A stretch of 12,569 nt of DNA from contig JAHZIZ010000168.1 in NCBI GenBank assembly GCA_022601215.1, forward strand, positions 1 to 12,569, read 5' to 3'. The DNA is from Bacteroidota bacterium. Its GTDB lineage: Bacteria > Bacteroidota > Bacteroidia > Flavobacteriales > Flavobacteriaceae. The notes beneath the pieces were generated by a model. That model made no database searches, was not told the origin of the DNA, and saw only the letters and a list, made by a program, of their open reading frames with translations. A program made the position numbers and the translations under genes. Shown piece by piece: positions 1 through 6,954 of the stretch. Each line of letters begins with the position of its first letter. Positions within the stretch are counted from its first letter, which is position 1.

Positions 1-1242
1 AAAATATTCTAACTCTTGAAATTGAATTTTGGCGTCTTTAGAAACAGCACTGAACGAAAAAGTATTATTGATTTTATTAATACTAAGAACTTCCGCTTTT
101 AAATTTTCAATTTCCTTTTGCAATCCTGAAATAATATTATCCTTTTCATCCAGGTCACTTATAGCTCTATCGTACGCATCGGAAATCTTATCAAAACTTC
201 GATTTTTATTCCCATTTATTTTCAACTCAAAATCCTTAATATTATCATAGCTTTTCAATTCATTTCTCAAATCAGTTTCAGTAGCCTCTGCTATCTCACC
301 ATTAAAATAAAGTGTCAGGGTTTTTTCTTCAGGGTTTAGTATTCCTTTTTGAAACCACAACTCATTATTAGAATCAACTTCCGTCTTAATATAATTCGAG
401 TAGTCGTTTTCATACCCACTATTTTTAAAGACTCTTAGAAAAGTAATAGTCGGATAAATCATTACAATTATTGCAGCAAGAGACGCTAGTTGAGCAATAC
501 GTTTTCGCTTTTTTGAATTCGCATACTTGAGCATTGGAAAACGCAAAACCTTTAAAACAATAAATGTTGCCAAAGCAATGAAAATTGTATTAATGGTAAA
601 GAGGTTCATAGCACCTCCAAAATATCCGTAATTACCATTCGCCAGCCCATAACCAGCCGTACATAAAGGTGGCATTAAGGCTGTCGCAATAGCCACACCA
701 AAAATCACACTTGCAATTGTACCCTTTTTTGTCCGTGCAATAATCAACGCTAAACCTCCAAAGAATGCAATTAACACATCTCTAATATCAGGCTTGGTTC
801 TACCCAGTAATTCGGACGTTTCCTGGCTTCCTAAAGGGAAAAACTTAAAAAATAAATACGCCGTGAGAAGGCTTAAGACGATCATCGTTGCAAGATTAAT
901 CAACGATTTTTTCAAGGTATCAATATCGTTCAACGCGATTGACATTCCAATCCCCAAAATAGGCCCCATTAAAGGTGAAATAAGCATGGCCCCAATAACT
1001 ACTGCTGTCGAGTTCGCATTTAATCCTATGGATGCCACAAATATCGAACAAATAAGAATCCAAGCCGTCGCACCTTTAAAAGGAATGTCATTTTTTATAG
1101 CCTCAATTGTAGTTTCCCTATCGGTATCCGCTCTAAAATCAAGTAATTCTACTAAGAATTTTTTCAAACTAGCCCACAAGCCTTTAGCATCTTGTTTTAC
1201 GGCTTCTTTATTTTGCGCTATTTCCTTATCGGCTTCTTCCAT
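1..1242 (-). CDS. DUF389 family integral membrane protein, C-terminus cut by window edge
   Basis: The reading frame is open from the ATG at 1242 to base 1, giving 414 codons without a stop; the true C-terminus lies outside the window. After a charged N-terminus (about residues 1-55), hydrophobic segments lie near 57-74, 79-110, 115-133, 155-170, 175-196, 212-232 and 252-270. Residues 74-94 carry the DUF389 signature (GLNANSTAVVIGAMLISPLM, then GP), and a second conserved patch, ATALMPPLCTAGYGLANG, lies at 184-201. The part after residue 272 is hydrophilic, with a probable coiled coil at about 357-390. No molecular function is established for this family; an inner-membrane location is inferred from the segments. 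The start lies 9 bases after the manC stop, so it is probably the last-known gene of the left operon. There is no Shine-Dalgarno sequence, only AT-rich leader. Family call is firm, function unknown. Confidence 0.88.
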   Translation of the reverse strand, partial: MEEADKEIAQNKEAVKQDAKGLWASLKKFLVELLDFRADTDRETTIEAIKNDIPFKGATAWILICSIFVASIGLNANSTAVVIGAMLISPLMGPILGIGMSIALNDIDTLKKSLINLATMIVLSLLTAYLFFKFFPLGSQETSELLGRTKPDIRDVLIAFFGGLALIIARTKKGTIASVIFGVAIATALMPPLCTAGYGLANGNYGYFGGAMNLFTINTIFIALATFIVLKVLRFPMLKYANSKKRKRIAQLASLAAIIVMIYPTITFLRVFKNSGYENDYSNYIKTEVDSNNELWFQKGILNPEEKTLTLYFNGEIAEATETDLRNELKSYDNIKDFELKINGNKNRSFDKISDAYDRAISDLDEKDNIISGLQKEIENLKAEVLSINKINNTFSFSAVSKDAKIQFQELEYF

Positions 1243-1251
1243 TGTTATAAA

Positions 1252-2331
1252 TTATGTATAATCTTCTCCGAACGTTTCTTTTACCTCTCCCAGTAATTGT
1301 TTAATATCCTGTTCTTTTTTCTTCGGAAATATAAGCAGAACATTTTCTTTGTCTACAATAATATAATCATCCAATCCATCTACAACCACGAGTTTTTCGG
1401 AAGATGTGTAGACCATATTCCCCTTAGCGTCTCTAAGATGAGGAATTGCTCTTACTACTGCATTTTCGGTAGAATTATCTGTTATTTTATCGTGCAAGGC
1501 CCCCCAAGTTCCGAGATCGTTCCAATCGAAGGTAGCTTTTTTTACTAAAACATTCTCTGCTTTTTCCATAATGGCGAAATCAATAGAGATGTTTTCGGCA
1601 TTCGGATAACTTATATCGATGAAGGCCTTCTCCTTCTGAGTATTTAACGAGGTAATTCCTTCAGAAAAAAGATGATACATCGCAGGCATCATCTCTTTAA
1701 ATGCTTTAATAATGCTATTTACACTCCAAATAAAGATACCAGCATTCCAGAAAAAATTACCCTCAGCAATAAACTGTTTCGCAGTTGCATAATTCGGTTT
1801 TTCCCTAAACTGAAGTACTTTTTTTAGAAGTGCGTCATCCTGTTTATCACTTTCAATATATCCGTATCCCGTATTAGGAAATGTAGGGTGGATTCCTAAT
1901 GTAACCAAAATATCTTGCTCTGTACAGGCATTGAAACAAGCCTCGAGATCATTTTGAAATGCTCCTTCATCCTCAATCCAGTGATCACTAGGAGCAACGA
2001 TCATGACACCATTAGGGTTCTCTTTATGAATCTTTAAGGCAGCCAATAAAATACAAGGTGCCGTATTACGCATCGCGGGTTCTAACACCACTTGACTCTC
2101 AGTTATCTCGGGAACTTGTGAGAGGCAAATATCTAGATACCTCTCGTTAGTAAGTATCTGCATGTTTTGTTCAGGCACTATCTTATTAAGGCGAGAAAAC
2201 GTCTTTTGCAAAAGGGTCTGACCTGTTCCCAGCATATCATGGAACTGCTTTGGAAATTGGGTGGTACTCACGGGCCAAAAACGAGAACCAATGCCTCCGG
2301 CCATAATCACTGCGTAGTAGTTAGTATTCAA
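1252..2331 (-). CDS. manC: Mannose-1-phosphate guanylyltransferase (GDP-mannose pyrophosphorylase)
   Basis: This enzyme makes GDP-mannose and pyrophosphate from mannose-1-phosphate and GTP in the cytoplasm, supplying mannose and fucose units for surface polysaccharides. The 359-residue protein has the nucleotidyltransferase signature AGGIGSRFWP at 11-20 followed by PKQF at 27-30. It also has APSDHWI at 113-119, the EKPN sugar-phosphate motif at 177-180, WNAGIFIW at 195-202 and DWNDLGTW at 269-276. It lacks the C-terminal cupin isomerase domain of the bifunctional ~470-residue enzymes, so it should be monofunctional. The start codon is TTG: no ATG lies upstream in frame before a stop, and the next ATG (codon 10) would remove the strand leading into the GG signature. 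The sprT-like stop is 8 bases upstream and the DUF389 start 9 bases downstream, which suggests cotranscription. Confidence 0.95.
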   Translation of the reverse strand: MNTNYYAVIMAGGIGSRFWPVSTTQFPKQFHDMLGTGQTLLQKTFSRLNKIVPEQNMQILTNERYLDICLSQVPEITESQVVLEPAMRNTAPCILLAALKIHKENPNGVMIVAPSDHWIEDEGAFQNDLEACFNACTEQDILVTLGIHPTFPNTGYGYIESDKQDDALLKKVLQFREKPNYATAKQFIAEGNFFWNAGIFIWSVNSIIKAFKEMMPAMYHLFSEGITSLNTQKEKAFIDISYPNAENISIDFAIMEKAENVLVKKATFDWNDLGTWGALHDKITDNSTENAVVRAIPHLRDAKGNMVYTSSEKLVVVDGLDDYIIVDKENVLLIFPKKKEQDIKQLLGEVKETFGEDYT

Positions 2332-2339
2332 TAGATAAG

Positions 2340-2936
2340 TTATTTCAAAAATTCAACTTCTGCATTAGGATTAAACAAATAGACTCGTCCAGTGGCAACT
2401 TCTAAACATTCATAACGCTTCACTCGCTTATTACCTCGCTCAAAAATCTTTCCGTTGTACAATCTAAATGTTCCTCCTAAAGGAATCTCAAAGATATAGT
2501 TTTTATCGTTGGGGGGATCGTATTGCTTTAAGGCTAAAGATAATTTAGCATCTGTATCGCTACTGGCTTTTGGGTTTTTAAAATGCAGGGCCAACAAAGG
2601 AAGCAATTGATTTGGAAAAATTTCGGGACGTAAGAAGGGTAGCATGAGCTGTTGAAATGTCAACTTCCATTCTTTCCCATGCGGTTTTATAAATCTGCCG
2701 TAACGAGAAAAGGCATCCAAATGGGCAATTTCATGGATAAGCGTTATTAAAAAGCGATATGGATTAAGGCTCGCATTTACTGTAATTTGGTGCTGACCAT
2801 TTGGCATTTTTCGATAGTCCCCGTGACGAGTTACTCGTTCATTAACTATTTTGAGGTGGACATTGTGCTGTTTGATCAATTCGAAAGAAGAAATGACCGC
2901 CGCTTTTGGAATGTATTTAGAAAGAATCTCTTGCAT
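2340..2936 (-). CDS. SprT-like zinc metalloprotease domain protein
   Basis: The 198-residue protein carries the zincin motif HEIAH at 68-72, with Glu69 as the expected general base. His86 in PHGKEW is the likely third zinc ligand, in the layout of the SprT/Spartan family. Spartan cleaves DNA-protein crosslinks in eukaryotes, but the bacterial SprT-like proteins have no settled function, so none is assigned. Family members usually end in a zinc ribbon with four cysteines. Here the corresponding tail (about 145-198) keeps a beta-rich pattern but has a single cysteine, Cys177, so the ribbon probably does not bind zinc. No signal peptide is seen; a cytoplasmic location is inferred. Its ATG overlaps the stop of the upstream dehydrogenase gene by one base (TAATG), the arrangement expected for coupled translation. 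Confidence 0.88.
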   Translation of the reverse strand: MQEILSKYIPKAAVISSFELIKQHNVHLKIVNERVTRHGDYRKMPNGQHQITVNASLNPYRFLITLIHEIAHLDAFSRYGRFIKPHGKEWKLTFQQLMLPFLRPEIFPNQLLPLLALHFKNPKASSDTDAKLSLALKQYDPPNDKNYIFEIPLGGTFRLYNGKIFERGNKRVKRYECLEVATGRVYLFNPNAEVEFLK

Positions 2937-3622
2937 TAAGGTGTTGAGCTAGACACTTCGAGTATTTTACCGTTATAATATTTGTTCCCATTCAGCGAAA
3001 AGTCCATGATATATTGTGCCATTTCTTCTGCAGAAAGCGGTGCCTTGTAGCCCGGAAATGCTTCTTCTAACATTTCAGTTTGAACAGCTCCTAAGGCTAA
3101 AACATTAAACGCAGGACCTGTTTCCTTATACTCCTCAGCAAGAAGCTCGGTCAAGGTGATAATGGCACCTTTACTACTGCTGTATGCAGCTAGACCTGGG
3201 AATTTCAAACTACCTTGTACACCTCCAATGCTACTAATATTGACTACATGTCCGTCCTTTTTCATGAAAGGAAGCACAACCTGAGTTAAAGCAGCAGCAC
3301 CAAAAACATTGACTTCGTAGGACTGCTGAAAATCTTCCATTTTCAATTTTGAAAAAGGTTTATTTACTAAGTATCCAGAATTATTGATGAGAACGTCCAC
3401 ATGATTCCATTGTTCTTTTAAAAAGACGCCTACCTTTTTCACATCTTTACTATCTGTAATATCACATGGAAAACAGGTGCAGTTAGAAATTCCTAATCCT
3501 GAGACAGGAATCTCATTTCTTGATAAGGCTAACACATTATGCCCAGCATGAGTAAATAAGGCCACTAATTCGTATCCAATTCCTCGGCTCGTTCCAGTAA
3601 TGATGATGTTTCTTTTTGTCAT
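2936..3622 (-). CDS. Short-chain dehydrogenase/reductase (SDR), classical type
   Basis: This is a 228-residue Rossmann-fold oxidoreductase. It shows the glycine motif TGTSRGIG at 9-16, an acidic Asp54 that normally contacts the adenine ring, NNSG at 80-83 and Asn105. Ser130/Ser131 lie in the NISS strand, and the catalytic pair Tyr147-x3-Lys151 is present (YSSSK). Arg13 in the glycine loop and Arg35 after the second strand favour NADP(H) over NAD(H); this is inferred from known SDR patterns. The substrate cannot be told from sequence. The length is slightly short of the usual ~250 residues because the C-terminal substrate loop is reduced. No signal peptide is present, so it is cytoplasmic. It follows the lipoprotein gene by 6 bases and overlaps the sprT-like gene by one base, so it sits firmly inside the left operon. 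Confidence 0.92.
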   Translation of the reverse strand: MTKRNIIITGTSRGIGYELVALFTHAGHNVLALSRNEIPVSGLGISNCTCFPCDITDSKDVKKVGVFLKEQWNHVDVLINNSGYLVNKPFSKLKMEDFQQSYEVNVFGAAALTQVVLPFMKKDGHVVNISSIGGVQGSLKFPGLAAYSSSKGAIITLTELLAEEYKETGPAFNVLALGAVQTEMLEEAFPGYKAPLSAEEMAQYIMDFSLNGNKYYNGKILEVSSSTP

Positions 3623-3628
3623 TAGCTT

Positions 3629-4138
3629 TTATTTTTCTCTTAATTCAGATACCAATCCTATTATCAAAGTAGCATGCTCCTTTAATTCCGCAGGAAGCGC
3701 TTCAATATTGGTATCTAAATATCCTTTTACTTTTTTATCTCCTTTTCCATATTCAACATAAATTCCTCCTTGATCCGCACAATCTGGACAACCATAAGTT
3801 TTTCCAGATTTTTTCCCTTCAAGAGGATTTACCTCTCCAAACAAAACACTCACTCTTGAATGATCTATAGCAGGTAGCTTCATGAATTCTCCCTCAAAAA
3901 AACCTTCCTGATAAGGTCGCTTCCCCGAAGTTTCTTTATACAAGACCTTATTGGTCAATTTAAACAGTGTAACACAATCTCCAATACAAAATCCTGAATA
4001 CGTGCCAAAAATTAAATACTCGTTAGATTCCATCGAGTTAACAACCGCTGAATTAGACGGATCAATTTTTAACTCTTTCACCTCATTACAACTTGAACAA
4101 ACGATGACACACATCAAAGAAAAAAGAAAAATTTTCAT
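3629..4138 (-). CDS. Unrecognised small putative lipoprotein with paired cysteines
   Basis: I do not recognise a family with confidence. From the ATG at 4138 the product has 169 residues and begins with a typical lipoprotein signal: Lys2, a hydrophobic run, then SSC with Cys17 as the proposed lipidated residue. The -3 residue is Cys rather than Leu or Val, so the lipobox is not perfect. The mature part has two cysteine pairs, C-x3-C at 51/55 (within GTYSGFCIGDC) and C-x2-C at 117/120 (YGCPDC). These could form disulfides or bind metal. The G-x-C-x-G-x-C-like patch faintly recalls DUF6438 proteins, but that is only an impression. An ATG at 4177 would add 13 residues, but it lies inside the terminator after pdhC, so I reject it. 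It is the first gene of the left operon, 6 bases before the SDR gene. Confidence 0.75.
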   Translation of the reverse strand: MKIFLFSLMCVIVCSSCNEVKELKIDPSNSAVVNSMESNEYLIFGTYSGFCIGDCVTLFKLTNKVLYKETSGKRPYQEGFFEGEFMKLPAIDHSRVSVLFGEVNPLEGKKSGKTYGCPDCADQGGIYVEYGKGDKKVKGYLDTNIEALPAELKEHATLIIGLVSELREK

Positions 4139-4152
4139 CAAGTATCTTTTTC

Positions 4153-4160
4153 TAAATATA
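4153..4160 (-). promoter_or_regulatory. Weak -7-like box before the lipoprotein operon
   Basis: On the minus strand the bases read TATATTTA, one mismatch (last base) from the Bacteroidota -7 consensus TAnnTTTG. The box lies 14 bases before the ATG at 4138 and just after the terminator stem of pdhC, which is where a promoter for the five-gene left operon would be expected. No TTTG-like -33 element is found at the expected distance, so this is a weak candidate; limited readthrough from pdhC is an alternative. Confidence 0.28.
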
Positions 4161-4164
4161 CAAA

Positions 4165-4198
4165 ATCCCTCAGCCATCGTTTAGGATTTCTGAGGGAT
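4165..4198 (-). terminator. Rho-independent terminator after pdhC
   Basis: A perfect 9-bp inverted repeat (ATCCCTCAG at 4190-4198 and CTGAGGGAT at 4165-4173, read on the minus strand) encloses a 16-base loop. It is followed on the minus strand by TTTTGTATATTT. It begins 24 bases after the pdhC stop codon and therefore marks the end of the pdhA-pdhC unit. The stem has five G-C pairs; the loop is longer than usual and the T-run is short, so termination may be partial. Confidence 0.7.
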
Positions 4199-4222
4199 CG
4201 TTTATAAAATTTTTAGGATTTC

Positions 4223-5800
4223 CTATACAAACATAGTTACTGGATTTTCGATGTAGTTCCTTAATGTTTGCAAGAACTTCGCACCTGTTGCCCCATCCAC
4301 TGTTCTGTGGTCACATGCTAGGGTAACTGTCATGGTATTTCCAACCGCAATAGCACCATTTTTAACTACAGGCTTCTGAATAATCGCTCCAACAGATAAT
4401 ATGGATGAATTAGGTTGATTGATTATTGACGTAAACTCTTTGATTCCAAACATTCCTAGATTTGAAACCGTAAAAGTACTTCCCTGCATCTCATCTGGGG
4501 TTAGCTTTTTATTTCTAGCTTTCCCAGCCAACTCTTTCACATTAGCCCCAATTTGAGAAAAGGTCATCTGATCTGCAAATTTTAATACGGGGACTAACAA
4601 TCCTTCGTCAACGGCAACAGCTACTCCTACATGGATATGCTTGGCTATTTTGGTTACTTTATCCGTCCATTGACTATTTACTTGAGGATGTTTTCTCAAA
4701 GCCATGGCACAGGCTTTCACAATCATGTCGTTGTAAGAAATCTTCACATCTGGAGCACTGTTAATAGCAGCTCTCGAAGCCATAGCATTATCCATATCTA
4801 ACTCGATGGTCAGATAATAATGCGGTGCGGCAAACTTTGACTCTCCAAGACGCTTCGCTATGGTTTTTCGCATTTGTGAGTTAGAGATCTCTTCAAAACT
4901 CTCTTCTCCAACAGGCATATATGCCGCAGCACCACTTGTCAAAGGCTGGTAATTTTCAATATCGCTCTTTACAATACGCCCATTCTCTCCGCTACCTTTA
5001 ACTGTAGCAAGATTAATCCCCTTATCCTCAGCCATTTTTTTTGCTAAAGGCGATGCAAAAATTCGTTCTCCTGTCGTAGTACTTGAAACTGATTTTGAAA
5101 CTTCAACTGTAGCCTTCTTAACCTCGACTTCTGGTGTTATCTGTTTTGCAGGAGACTCTTCTGCAACGACCTTAGACGCCACACCTGCGGACACTCCAGA
5201 AACATCAGTTCCGGCAGGTCCAACAATAGCTAGAAGTGCATCAACTTTTGCCGTTTCTCCTTCAGCGATTCCAATTTTGAGCAAAGTCCCACTATAGAAC
5301 GATTCAAATTCCATCGTAGCCTTATCTGTTTCTATTTCAGCTAAAATATCACCTTCTTCTATGGCATCACCCTCTTTCTTCAGCCAAGATGCCACCGTTC
5401 CTTCTTCCATAGTATCACTCAAGCGAGGCATGGTAATAACCTCTACACCCTTTGGAAGTTCTGTTGTTGTAGTTTCTTCAGCTGGACTCGAATCAGATGT
5501 TGATTTCTCGGTCGATGCCACTGGGGATGGATCTCCGCCTATTAGATTAGAAATGTCTTCACCTTTTTCTCCGATAATTGCTAACAAAGCATCTACATTG
5601 GCTGTTTCGCCTTCAGCTATACCAATATGTAGCAACGTCCCTTCATAGAAAGATTCAAATTCCATCGTAGCCTTATCTGTTTCGATTTCTGCTAGAATAT
5701 CGCCTTCTTCCACCTTGTCTCCTACTTTCTTGAGCCAAGTTGCCACCGTTCCTTCTTCCATGGTGTCACTCAATCGAGGCATGGTAATTACTTCTGCCAT
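4223..5800 (-). CDS. pdhC: Pyruvate dehydrogenase complex E2, dihydrolipoamide acetyltransferase, two lipoyl domains
   Basis: E2 is the core of the pyruvate dehydrogenase complex and moves the acetyl group from E1 to coenzyme A. The 525-residue protein has two near-identical lipoyl domains at about 3-78 and 120-195, each with the lipoylation site ETDKATMEFES (Lys43 and Lys160). They are joined by Ser/Thr/Pro/Glu-rich and Ala/Val/Lys-rich flexible linkers (88-119 and 199-245). A peripheral subunit-binding domain follows at about 246-282 (ASPLAKKMA, GSGENGRIVKSDI). The catalytic acetyltransferase domain runs from about 305 to the end, with DHRTVDG at 497-503 (catalytic His498, Asp502). All functional residues are present. 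It starts 3 bases after the pdhA stop, so the two are cotranscribed. A branched-chain or 2-oxoglutarate E2 is less likely because those usually have one lipoyl domain. Confidence 0.97.
   Translation of the reverse strand: MAEVITMPRLSDTMEEGTVATWLKKVGDKVEEGDILAEIETDKATMEFESFYEGTLLHIGIAEGETANVDALLAIIGEKGEDISNLIGGDPSPVASTEKSTSDSSPAEETTTTELPKGVEVITMPRLSDTMEEGTVASWLKKEGDAIEEGDILAEIETDKATMEFESFYSGTLLKIGIAEGETAKVDALLAIVGPAGTDVSGVSAGVASKVVAEESPAKQITPEVEVKKATVEVSKSVSSTTTGERIFASPLAKKMAEDKGINLATVKGSGENGRIVKSDIENYQPLTSGAAAYMPVGEESFEEISNSQMRKTIAKRLGESKFAAPHYYLTIELDMDNAMASRAAINSAPDVKISYNDMIVKACAMALRKHPQVNSQWTDKVTKIAKHIHVGVAVAVDEGLLVPVLKFADQMTFSQIGANVKELAGKARNKKLTPDEMQGSTFTVSNLGMFGIKEFTSIINQPNSSILSVGAIIQKPVVKNGAIAVGNTMTVTLACDHRTVDGATGAKFLQTLRNYIENPVTMFV
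5216..5794 (-). repeat. Tandem lipoyl-domain coding repeat in pdhC, period 351 bp
   Basis: The two lipoyl domains are encoded by direct repeats at 5567-5794 and 5216-5443, exactly 351 bases apart. A 32-base block around the lipoyl lysine is identical in both copies (5301-5332 and 5652-5683). Outside that block third-position differences are common while the protein stays nearly the same. This is an internal duplication of the domain, not a mobile repeat. Confidence 0.85.
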
Positions 5801-5803
5801 AAC

Positions 5804-6802
5804 TTATAGTTTATGAGGTAAAAATGGATAATCTTCTTGTTCGTATACGACGTCATACATCACGTTTTTATCCGGATATGGAGACTCTTCGGCGAACTTT
5901 TCGCAATCACTAACCAAATCTTTTACTTTCTGGTCGATTACTTTAATCTCCGCTTCTGTAGCGTATTTCTTTTTATAGATGGTATCCAACACATAACTAA
6001 TTGGATCCTCATCTCGCATCTTGGCAACTTCATCTTTTGTTCGGTAATGTTGTGCATCACTCATAGAGTGCCCACGATAACGATATGTCCTTATTTCAAG
6101 GAACGTTGGACCTCCTCCTTTTCTAGCTCTGCTAATCGCCTCATCCATTTCCTTCGCCACTACTTCGGGCTTCATTCCGTCCACCGGGCGACAAGGCATT
6201 TCGTACCCTAATCCCAGTTTCCAAATATCCGTATGATTGGCAGTTCTAGCCACTGAAGTACCCATAGCATAGCCGTTATTTTCAACACAAAATACCACTG
6301 GCAAATTCCAAAGCATGGCCAGATTAAACGTTTCATGAAGTGAACCTTGACGAGTAGCACCATCACCCATATAACACAAGGTAACCGCATCGCTACCACT
6401 AAACTTGTCACCAAAAGCCAATCCAGCACCTAAAGGAATTTGTCCTCCCACAATTCCATGTCCACCGTAAAAACGATGTTCCTTGGAAAAGATATGCATG
6501 GATCCTCCTAATCCTTGAGAAGTTCCAGTTGCCTTTCCATACAATTCGGCCATAACTCTTTTAGGATCTACACCCATTCCTATAGGTTGTACATGATTAC
6601 GGTAGGCCGTAATCATTTTATCTTTAGTTAAATCCATGGCGTGTAATGCTCCTGCCAAAACAGCCTCTTGACCGTTGTACAAATGCAAAAATCCACGAAC
6701 TTTTTGATTGATATAAACCTGCGCTAATTTGTCTTCAAATTTACGCCAGAAGAGCATGTCTTCATACCAATTAAGGTAAGTTTGTTTGGTTATTTTTTTC
6801 AT
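5804..6802 (-). CDS. pdhA: Pyruvate dehydrogenase E1 component, alpha subunit
   Basis: With E1 beta, this subunit performs the thiamine-diphosphate-dependent decarboxylation of pyruvate and reductive acetylation of the E2 lipoyl group. The 332-residue length fits the alpha subunit of the two-subunit E1 type. The thiamine-diphosphate motif starts with GDG at 146-148 and ends with ENN at 174-176. HGIVGGQIPLGAG at 115-127 and the active-site loop RYRGHSMSD at 241-249 are conserved. The loop continues AQHYRT, without the serine that is phosphorylated in mitochondrial E1 alpha, so kinase control of that kind is not expected. The gene has its own promoter candidate in the 152-base gap after cdd and is followed after 3 bases by pdhC. 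No E1 beta gene is adjacent. Confidence 0.97.
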   Translation of the reverse strand: MKKITKQTYLNWYEDMLFWRKFEDKLAQVYINQKVRGFLHLYNGQEAVLAGALHAMDLTKDKMITAYRNHVQPIGMGVDPKRVMAELYGKATGTSQGLGGSMHIFSKEHRFYGGHGIVGGQIPLGAGLAFGDKFSGSDAVTLCYMGDGATRQGSLHETFNLAMLWNLPVVFCVENNGYAMGTSVARTANHTDIWKLGLGYEMPCRPVDGMKPEVVAKEMDEAISRARKGGGPTFLEIRTYRYRGHSMSDAQHYRTKDEVAKMRDEDPISYVLDTIYKKKYATEAEIKVIDQKVKDLVSDCEKFAEESPYPDKNVMYDVVYEQEDYPFLPHKL

Positions 6803-6857
6803 GTAATTACTGCTAAAATATTCTGAAATAAAACTTCAGAAGAATCTATACGAAAAA

Positions 6858-6888
6858 CAAAAATACATTATTTGTTACGACTATAAAA
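6858..6888 (-). promoter_or_regulatory. Promoter candidate for pdhA-pdhC
   Basis: On the minus strand TATTTTTG (6865-6858) is an exact match to the Bacteroidota -7 element TAnnTTTG. TTTT at 6888-6885 lies exactly 19 bases upstream, one mismatch from the -33 TTTG element. This predicts a transcript start near 6850 and a leader of roughly 50 bases before the pdhA ATG. It falls in the only sizeable gap (6803-6954) between the porU-porV-cdd unit and pdhA, which otherwise holds only weak 4-5 bp hairpins. Confidence 0.6.
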
Positions 6889-6954
6889 CCCCAGTTTCTG
6901 AAAAATCGTTCGAAAACGTTGTCGAAGTTTAAATTTTAGTTCTTGCTACGAAAA

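Noticed and set aside
794..1261. 155-codon open frame on the plus strand
   Set aside because: It lies antisense inside the DUF389 gene, whose minus-strand frame is open and carries family motifs. The plus-strand product has no recognisable domain.
5361..5648. 95-codon plus-strand frame across the lipoyl repeats
   Set aside because: It is a shadow of the repeated, low-complexity pdhC coding sequence on the other strand.
6208..6429. 73-codon minus-strand frame inside pdhA
   Set aside because: It is in another frame of pdhA, which is intact and full-length through this segment, so it is not a frameshifted remnant.
6901..6926. Possible terminator after cdd
   Set aside because: The minus strand shows only a 4-bp stem with a TTCG loop (or an alternative 5-bp stem) before ATTTTT. 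This is too weak to call.
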